A stretch of DNA of 64,000 nucleotides from Mesorhizobium sp. YIM 152430 (GTDB lineage Bacteria; Pseudomonadota; Alphaproteobacteria; Rhizobiales; Rhizobiaceae), in contig NZ_JARGES010000056.1 in the NCBI RefSeq assembly GCF_029210365.1, forward strand, positions 186,001-250,000, given 5' to 3'. This document shows positions 37,076-46,512 of the stretch, piece after piece; positions within the stretch are counted from its first letter, which is position 1; every line of letters begins with the position of its first letter. A program made the translations under genes and the position numbers. The notes under the pieces were generated by a model that was given only the letters and a program-made list of their open reading frames with translations, had not been told where the DNA came from and ran no database searches.

Positions 37076-38547
37076 GCGCGCGGCTCGACGCATCCGCACG
37101 ACTTGCCGCCGATGTGGCACTTCCTGCCTATGTGCCCGAAGACCATGGCTGCGGGATCGTCCATATCGGCATCCGTGCGTTCCACAAGGCACACCAGGCC
37201 ATCTATACCGATACCGCGCTCGGCCTTGACGGCGGCGACTGGCGCATCCTGGGCGTCAGCCTGCGCAGCCGGGAGGCGGCAACGGGGCTCAATCCGCAGG
37301 ACGGCCGCTTCCTGCTCTTAACGCGCGGCGCGGATGGCGACCATGCCCGCCTGATCGGCAGCATCGCGCATGTGCTGGTCGCCCCCGACGCACCGGACGC
37401 GGTGATCGCGGCCATCGCCGATCCGGCGACCCGGATCGTGACCGTCACGGTCACGGAAAAAGCCTACGGCATCGACCGGTCGACGGGTGGACTGGATCTG
37501 ACGCACGAAGCCATCGCCCATGATCTCGACGCGCCCGATGCGCCACGTGGCGTGATCGGCTTTCTCGTCGCCGGTCTCGCGCGCCGCCGCGCGACGAATG
37601 CCGGCCCGCTGACGATCCTGTGTTGCGACAACCTGCCGGAGAACGGCCACATGCTGTCGCGCCTCGTCGACGCGTTCGCACGGCGCGTCGACCCGGCGCT
37701 CCCCGCCTGGATCGATGCCAATATCCGTTTCCCCTCCTCCATGGTCGACAGGATCACCCCGGCCCCGACCGACCGCACCCTTGCCGACGCCGACCGCATG
37801 TCCGGCCTGCGCGACGACGCGGCCGTCGAGACCGAGCCGTTCTCGCAATGGATCATCGAGGATGACTTCGCCGCCGGACGGCCGGCATGGGAAAAGGCCG
37901 GCGCACTCTTCGTCGCGTCGGTCTCCCCTTACGAGAAGATGAAGTTGCGGATGCTGAACGGCGCACATTCGCTGATCGCCTATGCCGGTTTCCTGGCCGG
38001 TCATGAAACCGTTGCCGATGCGATGCAGGACAGGGGGCTCACGCGCATCGTCGGGCGCCAGATGGAGGCCGCGGCCGCCACCCTGCCGCCCGTTCCAGGC
38101 ATCGATCTTCGCGCCTATCGCGACGAACTTCTGGCCCGTTTTTCCAATCCGGCCATTCGCCACCTGACCTACCAGATCGCCATGGACGGCACCGAAAAGC
38201 TGCCGCAGCGCATCGCATCGCCGCTGGTTGAAACCCTGGAAAACGGCGACGCAGATGCTTTCGCCTTCGCCATCGCCGCGTGGATGCGCTACTGCATGGG
38301 GATCGACGAAACCGGCGCCGCCTATGCGTTGCGCGACCCGAAGGAGACGCTGATCGCGCAAGCCGCGAAGGATGCCCGGCGCGCGCCTGAACGGCTCTTC
38401 GCGAATCTGACGGCGATACCGGGCGTTTTCCCGGCCGTGATCCGTGCCGATTCCGCGCTGCGGACATCGGTCATTACGCATCTCTCGACGATGCTCGACC
38501 GTGGAATGACCGGCGCCATCGAAGCCGCCGCGCAAGCGCGCACATGA
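37072..38547 (+). CDS. uxuB: Mannitol dehydrogenase family protein, likely fructuronate reductase
   Basis: This is a 491-residue long-chain dehydrogenase. The N-terminal nucleotide-binding domain starts near residue 28 (GIVHIGIRAFHKAHQA) and includes CDNLPENGHML near 190. The catalytic helix KLRMLNGAHSLIAYAG near 290 carries the active-site Lys and Asn/His. Its position between uxuA and kdgK indicates D-fructuronate to D-mannonate reduction (UxuB) rather than mannitol oxidation. It is translationally coupled to uxuA (ATGA). Confidence 0.88.
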   Translation: MSARLDASARLAADVALPAYVPEDHGCGIVHIGIRAFHKAHQAIYTDTALGLDGGDWRILGVSLRSREAATGLNPQDGRFLLLTRGADGDHARLIGSIAHVLVAPDAPDAVIAAIADPATRIVTVTVTEKAYGIDRSTGGLDLTHEAIAHDLDAPDAPRGVIGFLVAGLARRRATNAGPLTILCCDNLPENGHMLSRLVDAFARRVDPALPAWIDANIRFPSSMVDRITPAPTDRTLADADRMSGLRDDAAVETEPFSQWIIEDDFAAGRPAWEKAGALFVASVSPYEKMKLRMLNGAHSLIAYAGFLAGHETVADAMQDRGLTRIVGRQMEAAAATLPPVPGIDLRAYRDELLARFSNPAIRHLTYQIAMDGTEKLPQRIASPLVETLENGDADAFAFAIAAWMRYCMGIDETGAAYALRDPKETLIAQAAKDARRAPERLFANLTAIPGVFPAVIRADSALRTSVITHLSTMLDRGMTGAIEAAAQART

Positions 38548-38561
38548 TGGGGAGCCCAACC

Positions 38562-39467
38562 ATGCAAAAGAGCTTCCTTGCGATCGGCGAAGCGATGATC
38601 GAGATGTCGGCCGGCACCGATGGGCAATGGCGCATGGGCTTTGCCGGCGATACGCTGAACACCGCCTGGTATGCGCGCGCGCTTCTCGGCCCCTCATGGA
38701 CGGTCGGCTATCTCACCAGGCTCGGCGCCGACCGCTATTCCAACGCCATGCGGGCCTTCATCGAGAAAAGCGGCATCGACACGCGCCATATCGGAACGGT
38801 GGAGGACCGGCGGCCCGGCCTCTACTTCATTCACCAGCAAGATGGCGACCGGCGTTTCACCTATTGGCGCGACATGGCAGCGGCGAGGCTCCTGGCCGAG
38901 GATCGAGCCACGCTCGACGCGGCGCTTTCGACGGCCGGCATGATCTATTTTTCAGGCATCACGCTGGCGATTTTGAGCCCTGCGCATCGCGTCACGCTCC
39001 TGGCTGCCCTGAAAGCCGCCCGCGCCAGGGGCGCGACCATCGTCTTCGACCCGAACATCCGGCCCCGGCTGTGGTCGGACGCCGCCGAAATGCGCGACGC
39101 GCTGACGACCGCAGCGCGCGTCTGCGACATCGTCCTGCCGACCTTCGGCGACGAAAAATCCTTGTTCGGCGACGCCGATCCCGCCGCGACGGCGGATCGC
39201 TATGGCGGCCTGGGCGCAACGGAGATCGTCGTCAAGAACGGGCAGGAACCGGCTGTGGCCAAATGGCCCGGCGGCGCGGTCGAGGTTCCCGCGCGTCCCG
39301 TTGCGGCGGTCGTGGATGCGACGGGAGCGGGCGACAGCTTCAATGCGGGCTATCTGGCTGCACGGCTCGAAGGCCGCGATCATCGGGAAGCATTGACGGC
39401 CGCGCACCGTATCGCGGCAACCTGCCTCGGCCACCACGGAGCGCTCGCCCCGCGCGATGCGCTGTAA
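38562..39467 (+). CDS. kdgK: 2-keto-3-deoxygluconate kinase (PfkB family)
   Basis: This is a 301-residue PfkB-type sugar kinase with the N-terminal IGEAMIEMS, the conserved GFAGDTLNTAWYARAL (substrate site), FDPNIRPRLW and the catalytic DATGAGDSFNAGYLA near residue 250-265. It phosphorylates KDG to KDPG, feeding the Entner-Doudoroff aldolase (not encoded here). ATG 38562 with GGGGAG eight bases upstream is favoured over an ATG at 38544 that overlaps the uxuB stop. Confidence 0.9.
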   Translation: MQKSFLAIGEAMIEMSAGTDGQWRMGFAGDTLNTAWYARALLGPSWTVGYLTRLGADRYSNAMRAFIEKSGIDTRHIGTVEDRRPGLYFIHQQDGDRRFTYWRDMAAARLLAEDRATLDAALSTAGMIYFSGITLAILSPAHRVTLLAALKAARARGATIVFDPNIRPRLWSDAAEMRDALTTAARVCDIVLPTFGDEKSLFGDADPAATADRYGGLGATEIVVKNGQEPAVAKWPGGAVEVPARPVAAVVDATGAGDSFNAGYLAARLEGRDHREALTAAHRIAATCLGHHGALAPRDAL

Positions 39468-39702
39468 CATGTCCGGGAGCGCACTCTTTGCGTGCGGTGA
39501 GGCCCATTTGCTGTCATGTCGGAAAAGCGGCGTGCCATGATATGGAGCGCAGCCAGGAGGATCGGGATGTCCCCGATGATTGGGTTATACCTTATCCGAC
39601 CTTGATGTCGTACCCTGATCTTCGCATGTATCCATGCCACATTTGACAGCTTCAAGCGATCGCAGCAGTCTAAGTCCCAATCAATCGGTCGCGACTTTCA
39701 TC

Positions 39703-40569
39703 ATGTCCAATGCACTGCGCATCGCCAGGGGCCGTTTCGGCCGAGTAGCACTCCTCGACATGGACAGACCTTTGGTACGCCACGCACACCCACACTGCCA
39801 TGTGCTGTTGAAGGTCGAAGGGGCGGACACGCAGTTTTTCGTGCGGGATCGCACCGTTCCCCTGACCCATGAAACTGCCGTGTTGATCAACGCCTGGGAA
39901 CCGCACGCCTACGACCATGATCTGGCACGGCCGAAAACGGTGATCCTGGCGCTCTACATCGAACCCCAATGGCTGAAACATTTCCGCAAGAACTGGGGCG
40001 CCAGCCATGCGCCGGATTTTTTCGAGGCGGCGGTTGGCTCGATCACCCCGGATATCAGGCGGCTATCCCGCGAACTGGCCGAGGCGATGGTCCATGCGCC
40101 GAACGCTGCCGCGCTGCATGAGGACATACTCGGCCGGCTGATGATCACTGTCATCGAGCGGTTTACCGCCTGGCGCAACGTGCCTCAGTCGATCAGCGCG
40201 ATGGCTGCGCGCGACCCGTCCGATTTTCGCATCCGCAAGGCGGTCATGCTGATGAAGGAGAGCCCCGGCACGATCCCCGACATGGACACGTTGGCGGCCG
40301 ATGTGGGCATGTCGCGGGCGCATTTCTTCCGACAGTTCGAAAGCGTCATGCGCGTCAGCCCCCGTGTCTATCTTAACGTTCAACGGCTCGAACGCGCCGT
40401 GAGCGCCGTCTCGGACGGAGAAGAGACCTTCGCCGACATCGGCGAGCGGCTTGGCTTTTCGGTCCCGGCGCATTTCTCGCGTTTCTTCCACGATCACGCC
40501 GGATCGTCGCCGAGCGTGTTCCGCTCCGTGACGCGTCTCGCTGGGACGCATTATGAGACTTCTCGGTAA
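39703..40569 (+). CDS. AraC family transcriptional regulator
   Basis: This regulator has an N-terminal cupin-like sensing domain (HAHPHCHVLLKVEG, then INAWEPHAYDHD) and a C-terminal AraC double helix-turn-helix, with MDTLAADVGMSRAHFFRQF and FADIGERLGFSVPAHFSRFFHDHAGSSPSVFR. An earlier in-frame ATG at 39634 would add 23 residues; neither start has a strong ribosome binding site, so the start is uncertain. It lies 95 bases upstream of the Mo-hydroxylase operon on the same strand and is the likely activator of that furoate-type pathway. Confidence 0.85.
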   Translation: MSNALRIARGRFGRVALLDMDRPLVRHAHPHCHVLLKVEGADTQFFVRDRTVPLTHETAVLINAWEPHAYDHDLARPKTVILALYIEPQWLKHFRKNWGASHAPDFFEAAVGSITPDIRRLSRELAEAMVHAPNAAALHEDILGRLMITVIERFTAWRNVPQSISAMAARDPSDFRIRKAVMLMKESPGTIPDMDTLAADVGMSRAHFFRQFESVMRVSPRVYLNVQRLERAVSAVSDGEETFADIGERLGFSVPAHFSRFFHDHAGSSPSVFRSVTRLAGTHYETSR

Positions 40570-40664
40570 GGCATGAGACACGTCGGTATCGCCGGTTAGG
40601 CTCAACAACTGTTTCCTTCCATGAATGGTGCTGCTTCCAACGCACGCGCCAGGGAGGAAACGCC

Positions 40665-43643
40665 ATGAACGAGCAGACGGGGCCGAAAAGTCTCGTCGGA
40701 CAGTCCGTCGAACGCGTGGAAGATGCGAGCCTGCTCAAAGGCCGCGGGCGCTTCATCGACGATCTTCCGACGCGCCGTGATACTGCGCATACCGCATTCC
40801 TGCGCTCGCCCCACGCCCATGCCGAAATCCGCGCCATCGATACCGACAAGGCCAAGGCTCATCCCGGTGTTTATGCGGTGCTGACCGGTGAAGAGGTCGC
40901 AAATCTGACCAACAGCCTCGTCGTCGGCGTCAAGGCCGATGTCGAATGCTGGCCGATGGCGCGCGACCGCGTCCGCTATGTCGGCGAGCCGGTCGTGCTG
41001 GTGGTGGCGGAAAGCCGCTATGTCGCCGAAGACGCGCTGGACCTGGTGGAGGTCACCTACGAGACGTTGCCGCCGGTAATCGACCCGCGTGCGGCTCTGC
41101 TCGACGACGCGCCGGTGCTTCATCCCTCGCTCGGAACGAACCTGATCAACGAACGCGCATTCCGCTACGGCGACCCGGAAGCTGCTTTCGCAGCCGCCGC
41201 CCACCGGATCGCCATCACCACCGCTTATCCGCGCAATTCCTGCACGCCGATCGAGACCTATGGCGTGATCGCCGAATACGACCCTGGCGAAGACGCCTAC
41301 GACGTCACCGCGAACTTCCAGGGGCCTTTCTCCATCCATGCCGTTCTCTCGCGCGCGCTCAAAGTGCCGGGCAACCGAATGCGGCTTCGTACCCCGCCGG
41401 ATTCCGGCGGTTCCTTCGGCGTCAAGCAGGGCGTCTTTCCCTATGTCGTGCTCGTCGCCATCGCCGCGCGCGTCGCCGATCGGCCGGTCAAGTGGATCGA
41501 GGATCGTCTGGAGCATCTGACTGCGTCCGTCTCGGCAACCAACCGGATGACGACGCTGGAAGCGGCGGTGGAATCCGATGGGCGGATCACGGCGCTTTCC
41601 TGGGACCAGATCGAGGATTGCGGCGCGCATCTGCGGGCACCCGAGCCGGCGACGCTCTACCGTATGCACGGCAACATGACCGGCGCCTACGCGATCGACA
41701 ACGTCGCCATCCGCAATCGGGTCGTTCTGACTAACAAGACACCGACCGGTCTCAACAGGGGCTTCGGCGGCCCTCAGATCTATTTTCCGCTGGAGCGACT
41801 CGTCCACAAGATCGCCGACGAACTGCGGCTCGACCGGCTTGACGTGATCCGCAAGAACCTGGTGCCCGGCAATGCCTTTCCCTATCGCACCGCGACCGGC
41901 GCGCTTCTGGATTCAGGCGATTACGAAGCCGCACTCGACCGCGCCGTCACCGAGGGCGGGCTCGGCGAACTGATCACCCGGCGCGACGCGGTCCGCGCCG
42001 AAGGGCGGCTCTACGGCATTGGCTTCACCGCGGCGGTGGAGCCAAGCGTCTCGAACATGGGCTACATCACCACCGTCTTGACGCCGGAGGCACGCGCCAA
42101 GGCCGGGCCGAAGAACGGCGCGCAGGCTGTTGCGACGGTCGGGATCGATCCACTCGGCTCCGTCACCGTCAAGGTCGCATCGGTGCCGCAGGGGCAAGGC
42201 CACCGCACGGTACTCGCGCAGGTCGTCGCCGACCGGCTGGGACTGCCGCTCAGCGCCGTGCGGGTCAATACCGAGCTCGACACCAACCGGGATGCCTGGT
42301 CGATCGCATCGGGCAATTATGCAAGCCGCTTCGCCCCGGCCGTCGCCGGAACCGCCAAACTCGCGGCAGATCGGCTGCGCGGGCGGCTGGCGACCATTGC
42401 CGCAGTTCAGCTCAACGTCACCGCCGATCAGGTCGAATTCGCCGACGGCAAGGTGTTCGACCGAGGTAACCCCGACAATTCCGTTTCGTTCGCGCGTGTT
42501 GCCGCGGCCAGCCACTGGGCGCCGGGCACCCTGCCGGAAGGCACCGACCAGACCATCCGCGAGACGGTATTCTGGACGCCCGATGAACTGGCCGCGCCGA
42601 CGCCGCAGGACGAAATCAATTCGTCGCTCTGCCACGGTTTCATCTTCGATTTCTGCGGCGTGGAAATCGACCGCGATACCGGCATGGTGCGTATCGACCG
42701 ATACGTGACCATGCATGATTGCGGCACGATCCTTCATCCGGGCATGGTGGATGGCCAGGTGCGCGGCGGTTTTGCCCAGGCGCTGGGTGCCGCGCTTTAC
42801 GAAGAATATGCCTATGGCGCGGACGGGGCTTTCCTGACCGGCACGCTCGCCGACTATCTGATCCCGACCGTGATGGAGACGCCGGAGCCGGTCATCCTTC
42901 ATTTCGAGAGCCCGTCGCCCTTCACCCCGCTCGGGGCAAAAGGTGTCGGCGAAGGCAACTGCATGTCGACGCCGGTCTGCATCGCCAACGCCATCGCCGA
43001 TGCGACCAGTGTCGAGGACCTGACGCTGCCGCTCTCCCCAAGCAAGATTTCAGCACTGATCCACGCCGAGGAAAAACCTTCGGCAAGGCCGAAACGCGAC
43101 GTCAAGCCGATTAAGGCGCGCCCGGGCGAGCGGGCGCTTTCTGGCGAAGGGTCCGCTGAGGTGTCCGCCTCGCGCGAAGAGATTTGGGCGATGCTGCTCG
43201 ACCCCAGGACGCTGGAAGCGATCATTCCTGGCGCCCACAAGGTCGAAAAGATCTCCGACACCCAGTTCCGCGCCGACGTCACGTTGGGCGTCGGTCCAGT
43301 CAAGGGACTCTATCGGGCCGACATCACGCTGTCAGACATGGTCGAACCGGAAGCGGTGACTCTTTCCGGCGGCACGGAAGGGGCGCTCGGGTCTGGGAGA
43401 GGACAGGGCCGCATCACGCTTACCAAGACAGAGACTGGCACCCGGGTCTCCTACAGATACGAGGCCGGCATAGGCGGCAAGGTGGCTTCCGTTGGCGGGC
43501 GCCTGCTCGATGGCGCGGCGCGGGTGGTCATCGGCCAGTTCTTCCAGTCGCTCGCCCGGTATGCCGGGCGCGGCCAGGCCGCCGCGACCGTTTCGCCCGG
43601 AATCTTGACCCGACTTCGATCGCTTCTGGGGAGGCGTGCATGA
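40665..43643 (+). CDS. Molybdenum hydroxylase large subunit fused to a CoxG domain (2-furoyl-CoA dehydrogenase-like)
   Basis: This 992-residue protein joins two domains. Residues 1 to about 800 are a xanthine dehydrogenase-family molybdopterin subunit. It has the Mo-cofactor segments GGSFGVKQGVFPY and GLNRGFGGPQ, and the catalytic Glu763 in GAKGVGEG. Residues about 825-975 are a CoxG/SRPBCC domain (AEVSASREEIWAMLLDP ... GGKVASVGGRLL). The CO dehydrogenase active-site motif AYxCSFR is absent, so it is not a CO dehydrogenase. With the FAD and 2Fe-2S subunits downstream it should hydroxylate an aromatic or heteroaromatic CoA ester. The order large, FAD, Fe-S, ligase, crotonase matches hmfABCDE of 2-furoate degradation. 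GGGAGG precedes the ATG. Confidence 0.85.
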   Translation: MNEQTGPKSLVGQSVERVEDASLLKGRGRFIDDLPTRRDTAHTAFLRSPHAHAEIRAIDTDKAKAHPGVYAVLTGEEVANLTNSLVVGVKADVECWPMARDRVRYVGEPVVLVVAESRYVAEDALDLVEVTYETLPPVIDPRAALLDDAPVLHPSLGTNLINERAFRYGDPEAAFAAAAHRIAITTAYPRNSCTPIETYGVIAEYDPGEDAYDVTANFQGPFSIHAVLSRALKVPGNRMRLRTPPDSGGSFGVKQGVFPYVVLVAIAARVADRPVKWIEDRLEHLTASVSATNRMTTLEAAVESDGRITALSWDQIEDCGAHLRAPEPATLYRMHGNMTGAYAIDNVAIRNRVVLTNKTPTGLNRGFGGPQIYFPLERLVHKIADELRLDRLDVIRKNLVPGNAFPYRTATGALLDSGDYEAALDRAVTEGGLGELITRRDAVRAEGRLYGIGFTAAVEPSVSNMGYITTVLTPEARAKAGPKNGAQAVATVGIDPLGSVTVKVASVPQGQGHRTVLAQVVADRLGLPLSAVRVNTELDTNRDAWSIASGNYASRFAPAVAGTAKLAADRLRGRLATIAAVQLNVTADQVEFADGKVFDRGNPDNSVSFARVAAASHWAPGTLPEGTDQTIRETVFWTPDELAAPTPQDEINSSLCHGFIFDFCGVEIDRDTGMVRIDRYVTMHDCGTILHPGMVDGQVRGGFAQALGAALYEEYAYGADGAFLTGTLADYLIPTVMETPEPVILHFESPSPFTPLGAKGVGEGNCMSTPVCIANAIADATSVEDLTLPLSPSKISALIHAEEKPSARPKRDVKPIKARPGERALSGEGSAEVSASREEIWAMLLDPRTLEAIIPGAHKVEKISDTQFRADVTLGVGPVKGLYRADITLSDMVEPEAVTLSGGTEGALGSGRGQGRITLTKTETGTRVSYRYEAGIGGKVASVGGRLLDGAARVVIGQFFQSLARYAGRGQAAATVSPGILTRLRSLLGRRA

Positions 43644-44467
43644 AGCCGGCAGCTTTCGACTACCTTCAGGCCGCAACTCTCGACGAGGCCCTGGACCTGC
43701 TGCACGAGGCGGGCGGCGATGCCCGTGTCATCGCCGGCGGCCAGTCGCTGGTGCCTATGCTCAACATGCGTCTCGCCCGGCCAGCGGTTCTCGTCGACAT
43801 CATGCGTATCGATGATCTGCGCAAGATCGAGGCCGAAGGCAACGACATCATGATCGGCGCCGGCGTGCGTCAGGCCCAGCTCGAAGCCTGGCCTGACCTT
43901 TCCGCCCGGCTGCCGCTCGTAGCGATGGCCTTGCCCTGGATCGGCCATGTCCAGACCCGCGCGCGGGGCACGGTCTGCGGCTCGCTCGCCCATGCCGATC
44001 CAAGTGCGGAGCTGCCGCTGTCGCTGATCGCGCTTCAAGGCAACCTGCACCTGCGCACGAAACGCAAGCGGCGCACGGTCGCCGCCGACGATTTCTTCCT
44101 TGGCATGATGGCGACCGAACTGGGCGAGGGCGAGATGATCGAAGCGGTGTCGCTTCCCTCCCGCAGCGAGGGCACAGGCTACGGCTTCAACGAGATCGGG
44201 CGGCGGCACGGCGATTTCGCCATCACGGCGGTGGCGGCAGTCGTCACTGAGCGATCCGCATCGATTGCCATTGCCGGCGTGGACGACCGCCCCCGGCGGT
44301 TCGACGTGCCGTTGCCGAGCGACCCCGGCCTGGACGATGCGCTGAACGAAATCGCCTGGGACCTCAACGCCCGCGACGACATCCACGCCTCGGCCCGATA
44401 TCGCCGCGAACTCGTCAGGCGTCTGGGCCGCCGGACCATCGAGGAGGCTGCCGCATGTCTCGTCTGA
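43640..44467 (+). CDS. FAD-binding medium subunit of the molybdenum hydroxylase
   Basis: This 275-residue CoxM-type subunit transfers electrons from the 2Fe-2S subunit to its acceptor through FAD. The FAD-binding motif is AGGQSLVPMLNMRLARP (about 33-49), and a second motif, RARGTVCGSLAHADPSAELP, is near 112-131. The start overlaps the large-subunit stop as ATGA, so a longer open frame to 43184 is a shadow of the CoxG domain. The 2Fe-2S gene overlaps its 3' end by 13 bases. Confidence 0.9.
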   Translation: MKPAAFDYLQAATLDEALDLLHEAGGDARVIAGGQSLVPMLNMRLARPAVLVDIMRIDDLRKIEAEGNDIMIGAGVRQAQLEAWPDLSARLPLVAMALPWIGHVQTRARGTVCGSLAHADPSAELPLSLIALQGNLHLRTKRKRRTVAADDFFLGMMATELGEGEMIEAVSLPSRSEGTGYGFNEIGRRHGDFAITAVAAVVTERSASIAIAGVDDRPRRFDVPLPSDPGLDDALNEIAWDLNARDDIHASARYRRELVRRLGRRTIEEAAACLV

Positions 44468-44967
44468 AAGCCCATCAGAAAAAGACCGTTACCTTCCGGC
44501 TCAACGGCCTTCCCGTCAGGGCCGACGCGGAAAGCCGGACGCTTCTGAGCGATTTTATCCGCCACGAGATCGGCATGACCGGCACGCATGTCGGCTGTGA
44601 GCACGGTGTCTGCGGCGCGTGCACGATCCAGGTCGACGGCGCACCGGCGCGCGCCTGCCTGATGCTCGCCGTTCAGGCCGAAGGAACCGACATCCGCACC
44701 GTCGAAGCGCTTTCGCCCGGTGACGATCGGCTGTCGGCGCTTCAGGCCGCGTTCAAACGCCATCACGGCCTGCAATGCGGCTTCTGCACGCCCGGCATCT
44801 TGATGTCGCTCGATGCACTGATCGGTGCACGGCCCGACGCAGGACGCGAGGAGGTGCGCGACCATCTTTCCGGTCACCTGTGCCGGTGCACCGGCTACGC
44901 GACAATCGTGGAAGCCGCCCTTTCGGCCCTCGATGACATCCGCAGGGAGGATAATGACAATGTTTGA
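44455..44967 (+). CDS. 2Fe-2S small subunit of the molybdenum hydroxylase
   Basis: This 170-residue small subunit carries both expected iron-sulfur motifs. The plant ferredoxin-like cluster is GCEHGVCGACTIQVDG...RAC (about 48-69). The C-terminal helical cluster has CGFCTPGI (about 105-112) and HLCRCTGY (about 140-147). It relays electrons between the molybdenum centre and FAD. It overlaps both its neighbours, consistent with a tightly coupled three-subunit enzyme. Confidence 0.93.
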   Translation: MSRLKAHQKKTVTFRLNGLPVRADAESRTLLSDFIRHEIGMTGTHVGCEHGVCGACTIQVDGAPARACLMLAVQAEGTDIRTVEALSPGDDRLSALQAAFKRHHGLQCGFCTPGILMSLDALIGARPDAGREEVRDHLSGHLCRCTGYATIVEAALSALDDIRREDNDNV

Positions 44968-46492
44968 TTTGGGAACGAGTTTCGCAGCGAGCGTGGATCG
45001 CGATCCACATGCGCTCGCCATCGTGGACGGCGGCACGCGCCTGACTTATGGCGCATGGTACGAGCGCATTTCGGCGCTTGTCTCCGGCCTTGAAGAGATG
45101 GGACTGGGGCGTGGCGACCACGTTCTGACGGCGATGCAGAACCGCTGGGAGAACGCCTCGCTTCACTGGGCGTGCCAGTTCCTTGGCATTATCGTCACGC
45201 CTTTGAACTGGCGCGCCAAGGCCGACGAAGTGGATCACGCCATCGCCGATTCCGGCGCCAAGGCCGTGTTCTACGAGGACGTGACCGAAGAAGCCGTGGC
45301 CACCTCGGCCGAAGCTGCCGGCCTCGTCAGGAAATCGGCCACCGAACTTGCGACAATGATGCAGGCGGAAGCGCCGCTCGCCTTGCCGCAAGCATCGGCC
45401 GACGACTGGTCGCTGATGCTCTACACCTCCGGCACCACGTCCCGGCCGAAGGGTGTGCCGCGCCGCCATCGCGCCGAACGCGCCGGAGCCCTCGCTCATG
45501 TGGCGCAGAACCTTTACCGCCATGGCGAACGCACGCTCGGCGTCATGCCGCTCTATCACACGATGGGGGTTCGCTCGCTGATCGCATCCTCGCTGATCGG
45601 CGGCGCGTTCATCTGCCTGCCGCGCTTCGACGCCGGCAAGGCGATCGACCTGATCGAGGCCGAAGGGATAACCAATCTCTACCTCGTGCCGACGCTCTAT
45701 CACGACGTCGTCCACCATGAGAATTTCTCCCCCGAGCGCGTCAAGTCGGTGACCAAGCTGGGCTATGCCGGCGCATCGATGACGGATGGGCTGCTGCGCA
45801 AGCTCGACGACGCCTTCAAGCCGGAACTGTTCGTGAACCATTACGGCTCCTCCGAGATCTACACGTTCAGCATCGATCAGAAGGCGGCCTTAAAGCCCGG
45901 ATCGGCAGGACGCGCCGGCATCAACCAGATGATCCGGGTCGCGAAGCTGAACGCGGCAAGCCCCGATGAACTGGCAGAGACCGGCGAGGAAGGCGAGATC
46001 ATCGCACTCGCCAAAAGCGACGAGGCGTTCGAAGGCTACTGGAACCGGCCCGAGGCGACACAGAAGGCCCTGCGCAACGGCTGGTATTTCACCGGCGACA
46101 CCGGCTTTTTCGACAAGGATGGCGACCTGTTCGTCACGGGTCGCGCCGATGACATGATCATCACCGGCGGCGAGAACGTCTCGCCGGTCGAGGTGGAAAG
46201 CTGCCTGTCGCTGCATGACAACGTCGCCGAGGTTGCCGTGGTCGGCCTCCCCGACCAGCGCTGGGGCAAGATCGTCACCGCCTTCGTCAAGCGCCGCGGC
46301 GACGTGACGGCTGAAGAGCTCGACCAGCACTGCAAGACCTCGGGCCTCGCCAATTTCCGCCGGCCCCGCCGCATCGTCTTCGTCGAGGACATTCCCAAGT
46401 CGCCCGTCGGCAAGATCCTGCGCCGATTGCTCGTCGCCGGCGACTACCGCGAGGAACAACGCGCCCCGAAAATCACGAAGCACACCGCCTGA
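44960..46492 (+). CDS. Acyl-CoA synthetase, likely 2-furoyl-CoA synthetase
   Basis: This 510-residue ANL-superfamily ligase activates a carboxylate to its CoA ester with ATP. It contains the P-loop YTSGTTSRPKGVP (about 155-167), the HYGSSE motif (A4/A5), YFTGDTGFF (A7) and the C-terminal hinge GRADDMIITGGENVSPVEVE. A catalytic Lys in SPVGKILRR follows near 490. Two close ATGs exist (44954 and 44960); 44960 is eight bases after GGGAGGA and is preferred. Its place after the molybdenum hydroxylase fits HmfD, but benzoate-like substrates are possible. Confidence 0.85.
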   Translation: MFDLGTSFAASVDRDPHALAIVDGGTRLTYGAWYERISALVSGLEEMGLGRGDHVLTAMQNRWENASLHWACQFLGIIVTPLNWRAKADEVDHAIADSGAKAVFYEDVTEEAVATSAEAAGLVRKSATELATMMQAEAPLALPQASADDWSLMLYTSGTTSRPKGVPRRHRAERAGALAHVAQNLYRHGERTLGVMPLYHTMGVRSLIASSLIGGAFICLPRFDAGKAIDLIEAEGITNLYLVPTLYHDVVHHENFSPERVKSVTKLGYAGASMTDGLLRKLDDAFKPELFVNHYGSSEIYTFSIDQKAALKPGSAGRAGINQMIRVAKLNAASPDELAETGEEGEIIALAKSDEAFEGYWNRPEATQKALRNGWYFTGDTGFFDKDGDLFVTGRADDMIITGGENVSPVEVESCLSLHDNVAEVAVVGLPDQRWGKIVTAFVKRRGDVTAEELDQHCKTSGLANFRRPRRIVFVEDIPKSPVGKILRRLLVAGDYREEQRAPKITKHTA

Positions 46493-46512
46493 TGAACAGA
46501 AGGACTTCCGAC

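Noticed and set aside
40665..44967. Annotation as aerobic CO dehydrogenase (coxLMS)
   Set aside because: The large subunit lacks the AYxCSFR active-site loop; the equivalent region reads GLNRGFGG. A CoA ligase and crotonase follow, which fits an acyl-CoA hydroxylase.
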